From positions 434,001 through 498,000 of the forward strand of contig NZ_BMJP01000001.1 in assembly GCF_014643515.1 (NCBI RefSeq): a stretch of 64,000 nt of DNA, in the 5' to 3' direction. The translations under genes and the position numbers were made by a program. The notes under the pieces were generated by a model. It was not told where the DNA came from. It did no database searches and saw nothing but the letters and a program-made list of their open reading frames with translations. Position 1 is the stretch's first letter. Each line of letters starts with the position of its first letter. This document shows positions 10,190 through 19,556 of the stretch, piece by piece. The DNA comes from Sphingomonas prati (GTDB taxonomy: Bacteria; Pseudomonadota; Alphaproteobacteria; Sphingomonadales; Sphingomonadaceae).

Positions 10190-12274
10190 ATGAACCCGAC
10201 CGGCACCCCGTCCTCCGGCACCGTCCTGGCGTTGGCGCTGTCCTCCCTGCTGGTCGCGATCGCCGCCCCGCAACCGGCGGCGGCGCAGAGCGCGGTCGGC
10301 CACCCGGAATGGCCGGGCAAGGGGCAGTTGTTCGTCGGCACCTGCTATCAACCGGTCGATCGGTCCCCCGAACAGATCCGCCAGGATATCGCGATCATGA
10401 AGGGCGCGGGGTTCAACATGGTCCGCATGGGCGACCTGTCCTGGGACTCGTTCGAACCCGAGGAGGGGCGGTTCGAGTTCGGCTGGTTCGACGACGTGCT
10501 GCGCCAGATGCACGCCGCGGGCATCCGCGTCATCGTCGACATTCCGGGTCAGCCGGCACCGATCTGGCTGCACAAACGCTATCCCGGTGTCGATATTGTC
10601 AACCAGGACGGCGTTCGGCTCAACGCCGCGACGCGCTACTGGGACAATATCGCCGACCCGGACTATCGCCGGCTGGCCGCCCGTCTGGCGGAGCGGATGC
10701 TGCAACGCTACGCCCGCAATCCCGCGGTGATCGCGATCGGTTACGATAACGAGATCGGCAATGGGCAGGTGTCCTACTCGCCCGCGGACCGTGCGCGGTT
10801 CGTCGTCTGGCTGCAGAAGAAATATGGCTCGATCGCCGCGCTCAACACCGCCTGGGCGACGCAGCGCTGGTCGCGCCGGATCAACAGCTGGGATCAGGTC
10901 GATCTGCCCTATATGCGCGGCCCCGGCCCGAACGAGCGCTATCTCGATCTGCGGCGTTTCTGGTCAGACGATACGATTGGCGCGCTCACCGACCTGGAGG
11001 CGGTGCGCAAGCGGTTCGCCCCCAACCTGCCGGTCGCATCGAATTTCTGGCCGACCGCCTGGACCAAGGGGTTCGACTATCTCCGATCGTGGGAGAAGGT
11101 CTCGACCTACGGCGCGCAGGGTTTCTATCCGGGCGATCCGCTGGGTGCCGGCTTCGAAGTGATGATGAACCGGGCGGCGCACCAGACGCCGGTCTGGTTC
11201 AACGAATTCGTCGCGGGCGGCGGCGGCAACTACGGCACGCCCGGCCGTTCGCGCATGTGGGCCTATTTCGGCCTGCTCCATTATGCGCAGACGGTGCTGG
11301 CCTGGACGTTCAATTCGCATATCGGTGGGGAGGAACAGTCCCTGTTCGGACTGGTCGATCATGACGGCCGCCCGTCCTGGAAAGTCGCCGAGTTCGGCCG
11401 GATCGCGCGCGAGTTCAAGACGCTGCAGGCCATGGGCTTCCCCCGCGACGCGCCGCCGCAGGTCGCGATCCATTACTCGTTCGAGACGAGCTGGCTGACC
11501 AGCCCGCCGCCCGGCCCCAACACGATGCAGGAATATTTCAAGGGCAACTACACCGATCAGGTGAAGGCCGCCTACGCACCGTTCCACCGCGACAATATCG
11601 ACGCGGCCGTCATCGACATCGGCCACGATCCGATCGACCGGTACAAGCTGGTCGTGCTGTCGAGCGCGTATCTGATGGACAAGGCGACCGGCGACGCCGT
11701 CCGGCGCTATGTCGCGAACGGCGGGACGGTGGTCATGACGGGCTATTCCGCCAAGGCGGACGAGACCGGCAAATGGTTCGACACGCCCCTGCCCGGTCGC
11801 CTGACTGACGTGTTCGGCGTGCGGACCAATGCCTTCTACCGCGCGGAACAGCCGCTTCGGGTCCGGTTCGACGGCCAGCTGCGCGAAGGCACCGATCCCT
11901 ATTACGAGGTCCTTGAACCCGGGACCGCAAAGACGCTGGCCACTTTCGAAAACACGCCCGAGAAAAGCCCGGCGATCACGGTGAACCGCTACGGCAAGGG
12001 CCGCGCGATCTACCTCGCTACGGCCGCCCAGCCCGGGCTGATCGGACCGCTCATCCGATCGCTCTATCCCTCGCTCGGGATCACGCCCGGACCGCAGACG
12101 CCCGAAAGCGTTTCCGCGCGGGTGGTGGACGGACGGACCCTGTACGTGAACACCGCCAACGTGCCCGCGACGGTGACGATCGCCGGCACCGCGAAGGGCC
12201 TGCTCAGCGGACAGCGTTTTTCCGGGACGCTGCCGCTGGCACCCTACGGCGTCGAACTGCTCGACCGGCCGTGA
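10190..12274 (+). CDS. GH42 beta-galactosidase
   Basis: A protein of 694 residues with a Sec signal (hydrophobic LALALSSLLVAIAAP, cleavage near AAAQS). It has all GH42 domains: a TIM barrel with GTCYQPVDRSPEQIRQDIA and VRMGDLSWDSFEPEEGRFEF, the acid/base Glu188 in GYDNEIGNG, the nucleophile Glu339 in VWFNEFVAGG, then a trimerisation domain (VVLSSAYLMDKATGDAVRRYV) and a short C-terminal beta domain. A start at 10127 would overlap the fucosidase gene, but the ATG at 10190 gives a clean signal peptide and has AGGAAAG upstream. Most GH42 enzymes are cytoplasmic, so export is slightly unusual but fits a periplasmic pathway. It is the third predicted beta-galactosidase of the operon. Confidence 0.92.
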   Translation: MNPTGTPSSGTVLALALSSLLVAIAAPQPAAAQSAVGHPEWPGKGQLFVGTCYQPVDRSPEQIRQDIAIMKGAGFNMVRMGDLSWDSFEPEEGRFEFGWFDDVLRQMHAAGIRVIVDIPGQPAPIWLHKRYPGVDIVNQDGVRLNAATRYWDNIADPDYRRLAARLAERMLQRYARNPAVIAIGYDNEIGNGQVSYSPADRARFVVWLQKKYGSIAALNTAWATQRWSRRINSWDQVDLPYMRGPGPNERYLDLRRFWSDDTIGALTDLEAVRKRFAPNLPVASNFWPTAWTKGFDYLRSWEKVSTYGAQGFYPGDPLGAGFEVMMNRAAHQTPVWFNEFVAGGGGNYGTPGRSRMWAYFGLLHYAQTVLAWTFNSHIGGEEQSLFGLVDHDGRPSWKVAEFGRIAREFKTLQAMGFPRDAPPQVAIHYSFETSWLTSPPPGPNTMQEYFKGNYTDQVKAAYAPFHRDNIDAAVIDIGHDPIDRYKLVVLSSAYLMDKATGDAVRRYVANGGTVVMTGYSAKADETGKWFDTPLPGRLTDVFGVRTNAFYRAEQPLRVRFDGQLREGTDPYYEVLEPGTAKTLATFENTPEKSPAITVNRYGKGRAIYLATAAQPGLIGPLIRSLYPSLGITPGPQTPESVSARVVDGRTLYVNTANVPATVTIAGTAKGLLSGQRFSGTLPLAPYGVELLDRP

Positions 12275-12330
12275 GTGCCGCCATGGGAGCGGGACGCACC
12301 TTACCCGACACGACGATCGAAAGGACAAGC

Positions 12331-13140
12331 ATGCGGAAGACATCGACGTACGGACTGAGTTTGGCAGTGGCCCTGCTCGCCGCGCCCGCCCTGGCGCAGA
12401 CGAACGTGCCCGGCGATCCGTATGTCAGCGACCCCGTCGGCATCGTTGCGGACCCCTGCCCGCCGGGCCGTACCATCGACAATTCCGGCGGCTGGCAGAT
12501 GTGGAACCTTCATCTGCTGACCCGCGACTTCGGCCAGCTATGCCGGTACCGCGCGGACAATGCCCGCCTGGCCGCATCGGGCGCCGCAGCGCGGGTCGTG
12601 TTCCTCGGCGACTCGATCACCGACAGCTGGATCGGGGCCGACCCCGCATTTTTCACCGGCGGGCTGGTGGATCGCGGGATCAGCGGGCAGACCACGCCGC
12701 AGATGCTGGTGCGCTTCCGCCAAGACGTCCTCGCGCTCCGCCCTGCCGCGGTTCACATCATGGCCGGAACCAACGACATCGGCGGGTCGACCGGCGCCGC
12801 CACGATCGAGACGGTGGAAGGCAATATCGCGACGATGGCGGAGCTGGCGAAGGCGCATGGCATCAAGGTGATCATCGCGTCGATCCCGCCCGCCGCCGCC
12901 TTCCGCTGGAGCCCTCGGACGCGCCCGGTGCCGCAGATCGCCGCGCTCAACCGCCGCTTGGCGGACTACGCACGGCGGAACGGCTTCACCTATGTCGACT
13001 ATCATCCCGTGCTCGCCACGCCCGAAGGCGCCATGAAGCCGGGACTGGCCAGCGACGGCGTCCACCCGACGCCCGCCGGCTACGCGGCGATGCGTCCCGT
13101 GGCACTGGCGGCGATCGCGAAGACGCTGGGTGGACGCTGA
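12331..13140 (+). CDS. SGNH/GDSL-family hydrolase, probable carbohydrate acetylesterase
   Basis: A secreted protein of 269 residues with a signal peptide ending ALAQ. SGNH blocks are all present: block I VVFLGDSITDSW (Ser95), block II Gly in GISGQTT, block III AGTNDIGG, block V DGVHPT (Asp242, His245). The start at 12331 gives the signal peptide and has GAAAGGAC upstream; an earlier GTG overlapping the GH42 stop would add a non-signal leader. Between GH42 and GH29 genes its likely role is removal of O-acetyl groups from galactosyl residues of xyloglucan, as known for esterases in other xyloglucan loci. That role is inferred; the family also includes lipases and acyl-CoA thioesterases. Confidence 0.85.
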   Translation: MRKTSTYGLSLAVALLAAPALAQTNVPGDPYVSDPVGIVADPCPPGRTIDNSGGWQMWNLHLLTRDFGQLCRYRADNARLAASGAAARVVFLGDSITDSWIGADPAFFTGGLVDRGISGQTTPQMLVRFRQDVLALRPAAVHIMAGTNDIGGSTGAATIETVEGNIATMAELAKAHGIKVIIASIPPAAAFRWSPRTRPVPQIAALNRRLADYARRNGFTYVDYHPVLATPEGAMKPGLASDGVHPTPAGYAAMRPVALAAIAKTLGGR

Positions 13141-13141
13141 G

Positions 13142-14773
13142 ATGCAACGCAGATCCTTCCTCGCCGGTGCGGCTGCCCTCGGTCTGGCCCGCACAGCCCT
13201 CGCGCAAAGCCCAATGGGCGTCGCGCGCGGGCCCGTTCAACCGACCTGGCCATCGCTGGTCTCGAACTACCGCTATCCCGACTGGTTTCGCGATGCGAAG
13301 CTCGGCCTGTGGTCGCATTGGGGGCCGCAATCGGTGCCCGAACAGGGCGATTGGTATGGTCGATTCATGTACATGCAGGGTCACCCGATGTACGACCATC
13401 ATCTGAAAACCTACGGCCATCCATCGCGGACCGGCATGAAGGATATCATGCACCGCTGGACCGCGGACCGGTGGGACCCGGACGCGCTGATCGAGCGGTA
13501 CAAGAAGGTCGGCGCGAAATATTTCGTTGCGCTCGCCAACCATCACGACAATCTCGACTGCTTCGACAGCCGCTACCATCCGTGGAATTCCGTGCGGGTC
13601 GGGCCGAAGAAGGACGTGGTCGGCATCTGGGAAAAGGCCGCACGCCGAGCCGGGCTGAAATTCGGCGTATCCAACCACGGTGCGCACAGCTGGCACTGGT
13701 ACCAGACGGCCTATGGCTATGACCCGACCGGGCCGATGAAGGGCGTGCGCTACGACGCGTCGCGGCTGGCCCGGGCGGACGGTCGCGGCCTGTGGTGGGA
13801 CGGGCTCGATCCGCAAACCCTGTACAACGGCCCCTATGCCGCGATGCCCGACGGGATCGATAGCGTGGCCGCGATGAACCGCTGGCATGACATCCATGAC
13901 GGCCAATGGCTCGAAACCGCGCCGCCCGGCGCGCGCGGTCAGGCCTATGTCGCCAACTGGCTGCTGCGCCAGACCGACCTGATCACGAAGTACAAACCCG
14001 ACCTTTGCTATCTCGACGACTACGGGCTGCCATTCGGTCCGGTCGGGCTGCAGGCGGCGGCGGACTATTATAACCGCTCGATCGACTGGCACGGCAAGAT
14101 CGACGTCGTGCTGACGGGCAAGCAGCTGCAACCGCACCAGCGGTTCGGCATGGTGCAGGATGTCGAACGCGGCTTTTCCGACCATCTCTGGGAGGAGCCG
14201 TGGCAGACCGACACCTGTCTCGGCGACTGGTTCTACAACGTCGCGCGGCTGAACGATAAAAGCTACAAGACCGCCGAGGATGTCGTGCAGCGGCTGGCCG
14301 ACGTCGTGTCGAAGAACGGCAACCTGCTGCTGTCCGTGCCGCAACCCGGCAACGGCTCGATCGATGCGGAGGAGGAGCGGATCCTCGACCGGATGGGCGG
14401 CTGGATGGCGATCAACGACGAGGCGATCTTCGGCTCCCGCCCGTGGCGCAGTTTCGGCGAAGGGCCGACCGTGCTGGCCGCCGGCATGCAGAACGAGGGC
14501 GCGGCCAAGCCGTTCACCCCGCGCGACGTGCGCTTCACCACCAACAAGGGCGCGCTCTACCTGCTGTTCCTGAAATGGCCGACGGAGACCGCGACCGTCA
14601 CGTCGCTTGCCGCCGGCCGCTGGAACGCGAACATTGGCCGCGTCACCCTGCTCGGCGGTGGGCCGGTCCGTCATCGGCAGGACGCGGCGGGCCTCCATCT
14701 CGACCTGCCCGCACGCTCCGATGGCGGGTTCGTACCGGTCGTGCGGATCGATGGACGGGGTGTTACCACCTGA
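13142..14773 (+). CDS. GH29 alpha-L-fucosidase (copy B)
   Basis: A protein of 543 residues starting MQRRSFLAGAAALGLARTAL, a good Tat signal. GH29 motifs: WFRDAKLGLWSHWG, YFVALANHHDNLDC, and DLCYLDDYGLPFG with Asp292 or Asp293 as nucleophile; copy A has YSDGG there. An insertion of about 40 residues (around DPTGPMKGVRY to HDIHDGQWLET) is absent from copy A. The ATG follows the SGNH stop by 1 bp; an in-frame ATG 12 bases upstream would overlap it. It is the last gene of the operon and converges with the GH74 gene, with 25 bp between stops. Two distinct GH29s suggest different fucose linkages or chain contexts. Confidence 0.9.
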   Translation: MQRRSFLAGAAALGLARTALAQSPMGVARGPVQPTWPSLVSNYRYPDWFRDAKLGLWSHWGPQSVPEQGDWYGRFMYMQGHPMYDHHLKTYGHPSRTGMKDIMHRWTADRWDPDALIERYKKVGAKYFVALANHHDNLDCFDSRYHPWNSVRVGPKKDVVGIWEKAARRAGLKFGVSNHGAHSWHWYQTAYGYDPTGPMKGVRYDASRLARADGRGLWWDGLDPQTLYNGPYAAMPDGIDSVAAMNRWHDIHDGQWLETAPPGARGQAYVANWLLRQTDLITKYKPDLCYLDDYGLPFGPVGLQAAADYYNRSIDWHGKIDVVLTGKQLQPHQRFGMVQDVERGFSDHLWEEPWQTDTCLGDWFYNVARLNDKSYKTAEDVVQRLADVVSKNGNLLLSVPQPGNGSIDAEEERILDRMGGWMAINDEAIFGSRPWRSFGEGPTVLAAGMQNEGAAKPFTPRDVRFTTNKGALYLLFLKWPTETATVTSLAAGRWNANIGRVTLLGGGPVRHRQDAAGLHLDLPARSDGGFVPVVRIDGRGVTT

Positions 14774-14798
14774 CCCCCGCCCGGCGCTCTGTCCTGCC

Positions 14799-17063
14799 CT
14801 AGCGGGGGTCCCCGTAGACGATTCCGCGGCCATCGGTGCCGATATAAACCCGGCCGTAGAGTTTGGGATCGCCCCCGATGACGCGGAACCGCATGCCCCA
14901 TTGGTGCGCGTCGTCGTTGATCCGCACCCAGTCCGTCGCGCCATCGATCGACCGCCAGACCGCCTTTATCCCGTCGCGTTCGCCGATGGCATAGAGCGCC
15001 GGCCACCGGCTGCCGACCGCCGCCTTGCCGAGCCCGTAATAGCCGATCTTCAAGGCCCCCGGCGCCCGTACCCAGCTGTCCCCGCGATCCTCGGACCGGT
15101 AGAGTGTGCCGTCGATCAGCAGCCACAGCGCACCCGCACGCCCCGGCGTCGCGACAAGCGGGTTCTGCGCCTCGCGCCACGTGTTGCGCACGCTCGACAG
15201 GTCCCGCGGCAACCCGCGTGCAGCGACGACCGTGAAATGCGCGCCACGATCGTCGCTGCGCAGGAACCGGCCCGCCTCCGCATCCACCACGTAGAACAGC
15301 CGCGGATCGACCTTGTCCGCCGCCGGACGGCTGCGCAGCGGCAGTCCCATCGCCTCGACCCAGCTCGCGCCGCGGTCGCGGGTCAGCACCGGCATAATCG
15401 TGCCGGCCAGGAAGGTCCGGCCGTCCGCCGACACGACAATCGGCGCGTCGCCCGTCGCGACGGGCGGCGGCCCAGCCAGCGGCCGCACGGGCGCGATCGC
15501 GCGCGGGACCAGCGGCTGCCAGCTGCCGCCCCCGTCGGCCGACCAGGCCAGCGACGGCCCGGGCACGATCCTGGTGTGGGTACTGCCGCTGCGCACCATC
15601 ACGGACGGCGCCAGTCCGGCATAGTCGAGCGTGTTGGTGTTGGTCAGATACGGGTTGCGGTGGACATGCGGCGGCGACACCGTCAGGTCGTCGTGACGGA
15701 ACCCGGCGATGTCGCCGAACCCCGAAACCAGCGGCGCACCGCCGGTCGGACTGGTCAGCGTGATGATCGCGGTCTGCTCGATCCCCCGCGTCCATGGCCG
15801 CCATGTCATGCGGCCCGGTCCGGCGAAGTCGCGCGTGTCGTACAACGTCGCGCCGGTCGTGTAGGCGGCATGGCGGTCGTCGAACGGATCGATCCCCAGC
15901 CCGGCGATCCAGTGGCCGAAATCCGCCTCTTCGCCGTTCAGTTTCAGGAACGGGCTGGCCGCCACGTTGCGCGTACTGCGACGGTACAGTTCGTCCCAAT
16001 GCGTGCCCCCGTCGACGGACCGCCACACCGTGTCGATCGGGTTGTACCGGTTGACGGTACTGACGGCGATGACGCGCGGGTTCTGGCGCGACACGGCGAC
16101 CCCGAAATAGCCGCCCGGTGGCGCATCGGCGCGGCGGTCCGGCGTCACGTCCGTCCACGCACCGGTTGCGATCACGTGCCGCCAGACCGCGCCGCGCGTG
16201 ACGCCATTCGGCCCGATCGCATCGGAATAGCTGATGGTCAGCACGCCGTCGCCGCCCACCACCGCCTTGACCGGCAACATGTCCGCCGCCGGGCCGCCAG
16301 GCACCGCGCGCCAGCTCTGCCCGCCGTCGTCCGACCGGAACAGGTGGCGGTCGCCGGGGTCCGCATTGCCCACGAACATCCGCCCCGCCTGCGCAGGGTC
16401 GAACAGGACGAAGCTCAGTCCGCCATGCGTCTTGCGCGGTTCCGTGGGCTGGCCGAGCCCCGCCAGCGGAAACGCCGACACGCGCCGCCAGCGCGCGCCG
16501 CTGTCGTCGCTGCGCCACAACCCGTCGTGACGCGATCCGAAGAACAGCGTCGTGCGCCTATGCGGATCGACCGCGAGTCGTTCTCCCATGCCGCGCCCGT
16601 CCTCGTTCCCGCCCATCGCGAACGGAACCGGGGTGATCCGCCAATGCCCGCCGCGGTCGGCCGATCGCAGGATCGCGGCTGGCGCACGCGCGCCCATCCC
16701 CGCGGCCAGATAGACGACATCCGCGTCGACCGGATCGGGTGCGACGCTCTCGATCCCCATGTAGCTGCCGATCGCCATGCCGTCCTGCAACGGGACCCAG
16801 CGGTCCGCCCGCGCATCGCGGCGATAGGCACCACCCATGTCGGTGCGCAGATAGGCGAGGCCGCGCTCCGCTGGGCTGAACACGATCCCCGGCGCAAACC
16901 CGCCGCCACCCACCGTCACGTTGCGCCATTCATAAGGCGGCGAACCGGCGGCACCAGCCGGCGCCACCATGCCAAATGCGGCAAGCGCGAGAAGGTACGG
17001 AAAGCCAACCCGGCGCGCGGCCGCCCGGCGGTGGCGCGGTGTTATTTGGAAGGGTGTCAGCAT
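14799..17063 (-). CDS. GH74 endo-xyloglucanase (Asp-box beta-propeller)
   Basis: A secreted protein of 754 residues with a long cationic leader and hydrophobic core (FPYLLALAAFGMVAPAGAAG). GH74 enzymes are two seven-bladed propellers that cut the beta-1,4-glucan backbone of xyloglucan. The family signature RTDMGGAYRRD holds Asp75, and GFGDIAGFRHDDL around Asp451 is the likely partner acid. Many Asp-box repeats of the S-x-D-x-G-x-x-W type are visible (SADRGGHW, SDDSGARW, SDDGGQSW, SVDGGTHW, SADGGGSW, SEDRGDSW). The length fits a single catalytic module without a cellulose-binding domain. It is divergent from the GH31 gene with a 141-bp gap. This gene is the main reason to read the locus as xyloglucan-directed. 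Confidence 0.9.
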   Translation of the reverse strand: MLTPFQITPRHRRAAARRVGFPYLLALAAFGMVAPAGAAGSPPYEWRNVTVGGGGFAPGIVFSPAERGLAYLRTDMGGAYRRDARADRWVPLQDGMAIGSYMGIESVAPDPVDADVVYLAAGMGARAPAAILRSADRGGHWRITPVPFAMGGNEDGRGMGERLAVDPHRRTTLFFGSRHDGLWRSDDSGARWRRVSAFPLAGLGQPTEPRKTHGGLSFVLFDPAQAGRMFVGNADPGDRHLFRSDDGGQSWRAVPGGPAADMLPVKAVVGGDGVLTISYSDAIGPNGVTRGAVWRHVIATGAWTDVTPDRRADAPPGGYFGVAVSRQNPRVIAVSTVNRYNPIDTVWRSVDGGTHWDELYRRSTRNVAASPFLKLNGEEADFGHWIAGLGIDPFDDRHAAYTTGATLYDTRDFAGPGRMTWRPWTRGIEQTAIITLTSPTGGAPLVSGFGDIAGFRHDDLTVSPPHVHRNPYLTNTNTLDYAGLAPSVMVRSGSTHTRIVPGPSLAWSADGGGSWQPLVPRAIAPVRPLAGPPPVATGDAPIVVSADGRTFLAGTIMPVLTRDRGASWVEAMGLPLRSRPAADKVDPRLFYVVDAEAGRFLRSDDRGAHFTVVAARGLPRDLSSVRNTWREAQNPLVATPGRAGALWLLIDGTLYRSEDRGDSWVRAPGALKIGYYGLGKAAVGSRWPALYAIGERDGIKAVWRSIDGATDWVRINDDAHQWGMRFRVIGGDPKLYGRVYIGTDGRGIVYGDPR

Positions 17064-17204
17064 GGGATAAGACTAATGCCATCTCCCCCGGCCCATGCAA
17101 CGGCCAATCACGGTTACGCTTGCATCTGTAAAGACTTGTCTCTTAAGCCGAAGTCCGGAATTCAAAGGCGGCCTCAGTTCGCCTGTCCGACGGGAGGGAC
17201 CCTG

Positions 17205-19556
17205 ATGAGCATCACAAAGCGCCGTCGCATGCTGACGCTGGCCGGGGCATCGCTGCTCGCGACGCTGGCCACCGTCCCGGCGCTGGCGGAGCCGATGGCG
17301 ACGCTCGATCGCAACGGTAGCCTGGTCGCGGTCGAACCCTATGCGCCCAACATCGTGCGCGTCACGATCGCGCTCGATCGCACGCTGGCCAATGCCGCGC
17401 CCGGCCCCGGCCCGAACGCGCAATCGAACGCCGCCGGCTGGACCCGCCGCAGTGACACCACGGGCGACATCTTCGCATCGTCCGGCATGACGCTGACCGT
17501 GAACGCTCAGCCCTGGCCGAAGGCGCCCAGCCAGATGGAACGATATTTTGCGCCATCGCTGCCGCCCGTGTCGCTCTCCATCGCCGACGGCGCGGGCCGC
17601 GTGCTCACCCGCATGGACGGCTGGGAAATGGCCCCGCACACCGTGAACGGGGAAAAAACGTTCCGCGTCGGCGCCAGCTTCGCCGACACGCCCGACACCC
17701 ATTATTACGGCCTCGGCCAGAACCAGGAAGGCACGCTCGACCTGCGCGGCCGCACCATCGACTGCCGCCATAATTACGATGCGCCGGCGGGCGAGACGGT
17801 CTGCGTGCCGTTCATGGTGACCAACAAGGGCTACGGCATTGTCTGGGACAATCCGTCGGCGCTGACCGTGTCGCCGGGCCTGCACAACGGGACGCATTTC
17901 CAGTCGAACGTCGGCGAACGCGTGTCGTTCTTCTTGATTACCGGCGCCACCACGGACGCGCTTTACGCCGGCTATGCCCAGTTGACCGGACGTACCCCGC
18001 TGCCGCCCAAGGCCGCCTTCGGGCTGATCCAGTCGAAGGCGCGCTACGAAACGCAGGCCGAACTGCTCGGTATCGCCGACGGCTATCGCAGCCGCGGCTA
18101 CCCGCTCGACATCATGGTGCTCGACTGGTTCCACTGGACCCGCATGGGGCAGCTCGACATCGACCGCACCTACTTCCCCGACCCTAAGGGGATGAACGAC
18201 AAGTTGCGCGCGATGGGGATGCACTCGATCATCAGCGTGTGGCCGCGGTTCGAACGCGAATCGCGCTACTACAACATGCTCGCGGCCAAGGGCTGGCTGC
18301 TGAAGGATCATGACGGCAATGTCGTCGACGGGCTGCCCATCCGGGCGGATCGCGCCGGTGCATTGATCGACAGCACCAACCCGGATGCGCGCGCCTGGTA
18401 CTGGCAGACGATCCGCGACAACATCGCGTCGCAGGGCTTCGAATGGTATTGGCTGGACGAAACCGAGCCGGACCTGGTGCCGGACGGCAACCTGTTCTCG
18501 ATCGGTTCGGGCGACCGCTATCATAACCTCTTCCCGCTCGTGCATACAAGCGGCGTGGCGGACGGATCGGCGCGCGATCGCCCGAACCTGCGCAACCTGA
18601 TCCTGTCGCGCGCCGCCTATCTCGGCACGCAACGCAATGGCGGGCTGTTCTGGTCGTCCGACATCAAATCGACGTGGGAGGCGTATCGCCGCCAGATCCC
18701 GACCGGCCTCGGCTTCACCGCCAGCGGCCACGCCTATTGGGGCAGCGACATCGGCGGCTGGCAGTGGCCGAGCGGACCGGCGGCGGCACGGCCCGTGCTG
18801 CTCGATCCGGCCGGCGCCACCGCGATGGCGCCCGACTACCGCGACTATCCCGAACTGTTCACGCGCTGGTTCGCCTACAGCGTGTTCACCCCCACGCTCC
18901 GCATTCACGGCCAGCGGCCCGGTACCGCGGTGTGGGAGTATGGCAAGGCGGCCGAACCGGTCATCGCCGACTTCCTGAAGCTCCGCTACGCGCTGATGCC
19001 CTATCTCTACGCCATGGGCCGCCACACCTACGACACCGGCGCGCCGTTCATGCGCGCACTGTTCATGGATTTCCCGGCCGACCCAGCCGCCGCGACGATC
19101 GGCGACCAGTATATGTTCGGCCCCGCCTTCCTCGTCGCCCCCGTCACCGAACAGGGCCAGACCAGCCGACCGGTCTACCTGCCCGCCGGTGCCGACTGGT
19201 ACGACTACTGGACCAACCGCAAATATACGGGCGGCCAGACGGTCACGGTCGCCGCACCGATCGACAAGATCCCGTTGTTCGTCCGCGCCGGATCGATCGT
19301 CCCGATAGGCGCCCCCGTGATGAGCACCGCGACCCGCCAGCCGCTCGAAAGTGTCATGGTTTACCCCGGCCGCGACACCAGCTTCGCGCTCTACGACGAC
19401 GAGGGCGTCACCAACGCCTACCGCCAGGGCGGCCAGTCCGCCACGCTGCGCTGGGACGACCGCACCGGCCGCCTGACCGCCAGCGGCCGCCTCCCCACCG
19501 GACAGGCGCTGCCCGGCTTGGTCAAGGTGATCCAGCCAGCTGCGGGAGCGAACTGA
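17205..19556 (+). CDS. GH31 alpha-xylosidase
   Basis: A protein of 783 residues with signal peptide (KRRRMLTLAGASLLATLA, cleavage near ALAEP). The order is an N-terminal beta-sandwich with YYGLGQNQEG, a TIM barrel with DIMVLDWFHW, the nucleophile Asp418 in WYWLDETEPD, acid/base Asp486 in FWSSDIKSTW, the ASGHAYWGSDIGG stretch, then C-terminal beta domains. WLDETEP is typical of the alpha-xylosidase branch of GH31. GGGAGGG lies 6 bases before the ATG; the frame stays open for 2.6 kb upstream across the GH74 gene, which is a high-GC artefact. Role: removes alpha-1,6-xylose from the non-reducing end of xyloglucan oligosaccharides. Confidence 0.93.
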   Translation: MSITKRRRMLTLAGASLLATLATVPALAEPMATLDRNGSLVAVEPYAPNIVRVTIALDRTLANAAPGPGPNAQSNAAGWTRRSDTTGDIFASSGMTLTVNAQPWPKAPSQMERYFAPSLPPVSLSIADGAGRVLTRMDGWEMAPHTVNGEKTFRVGASFADTPDTHYYGLGQNQEGTLDLRGRTIDCRHNYDAPAGETVCVPFMVTNKGYGIVWDNPSALTVSPGLHNGTHFQSNVGERVSFFLITGATTDALYAGYAQLTGRTPLPPKAAFGLIQSKARYETQAELLGIADGYRSRGYPLDIMVLDWFHWTRMGQLDIDRTYFPDPKGMNDKLRAMGMHSIISVWPRFERESRYYNMLAAKGWLLKDHDGNVVDGLPIRADRAGALIDSTNPDARAWYWQTIRDNIASQGFEWYWLDETEPDLVPDGNLFSIGSGDRYHNLFPLVHTSGVADGSARDRPNLRNLILSRAAYLGTQRNGGLFWSSDIKSTWEAYRRQIPTGLGFTASGHAYWGSDIGGWQWPSGPAAARPVLLDPAGATAMAPDYRDYPELFTRWFAYSVFTPTLRIHGQRPGTAVWEYGKAAEPVIADFLKLRYALMPYLYAMGRHTYDTGAPFMRALFMDFPADPAAATIGDQYMFGPAFLVAPVTEQGQTSRPVYLPAGADWYDYWTNRKYTGGQTVTVAAPIDKIPLFVRAGSIVPIGAPVMSTATRQPLESVMVYPGRDTSFALYDDEGVTNAYRQGGQSATLRWDDRTGRLTASGRLPTGQALPGLVKVIQPAAGAN

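Noticed and set aside
6810-10341. Long minus-strand frames of 620 and 560 codons under the glycosidase operon
   Set aside because: Both are opposite well-supported GH35 and GH29 genes and have shadow composition.
14607-17204. 2.6-kb open extension upstream of the GH31 gene, antisense to GH74
   Set aside because: Arg/Pro-rich translation without domains, fully opposite a clear GH74 gene; the signal peptide and ribosome-binding site place the GH31 start at 17205.
17073-19025. 650-codon frame antisense to GH31
   Set aside because: His/Arg-rich shadow of the GH31 gene with no motif; typical of high-GC third-position bias.
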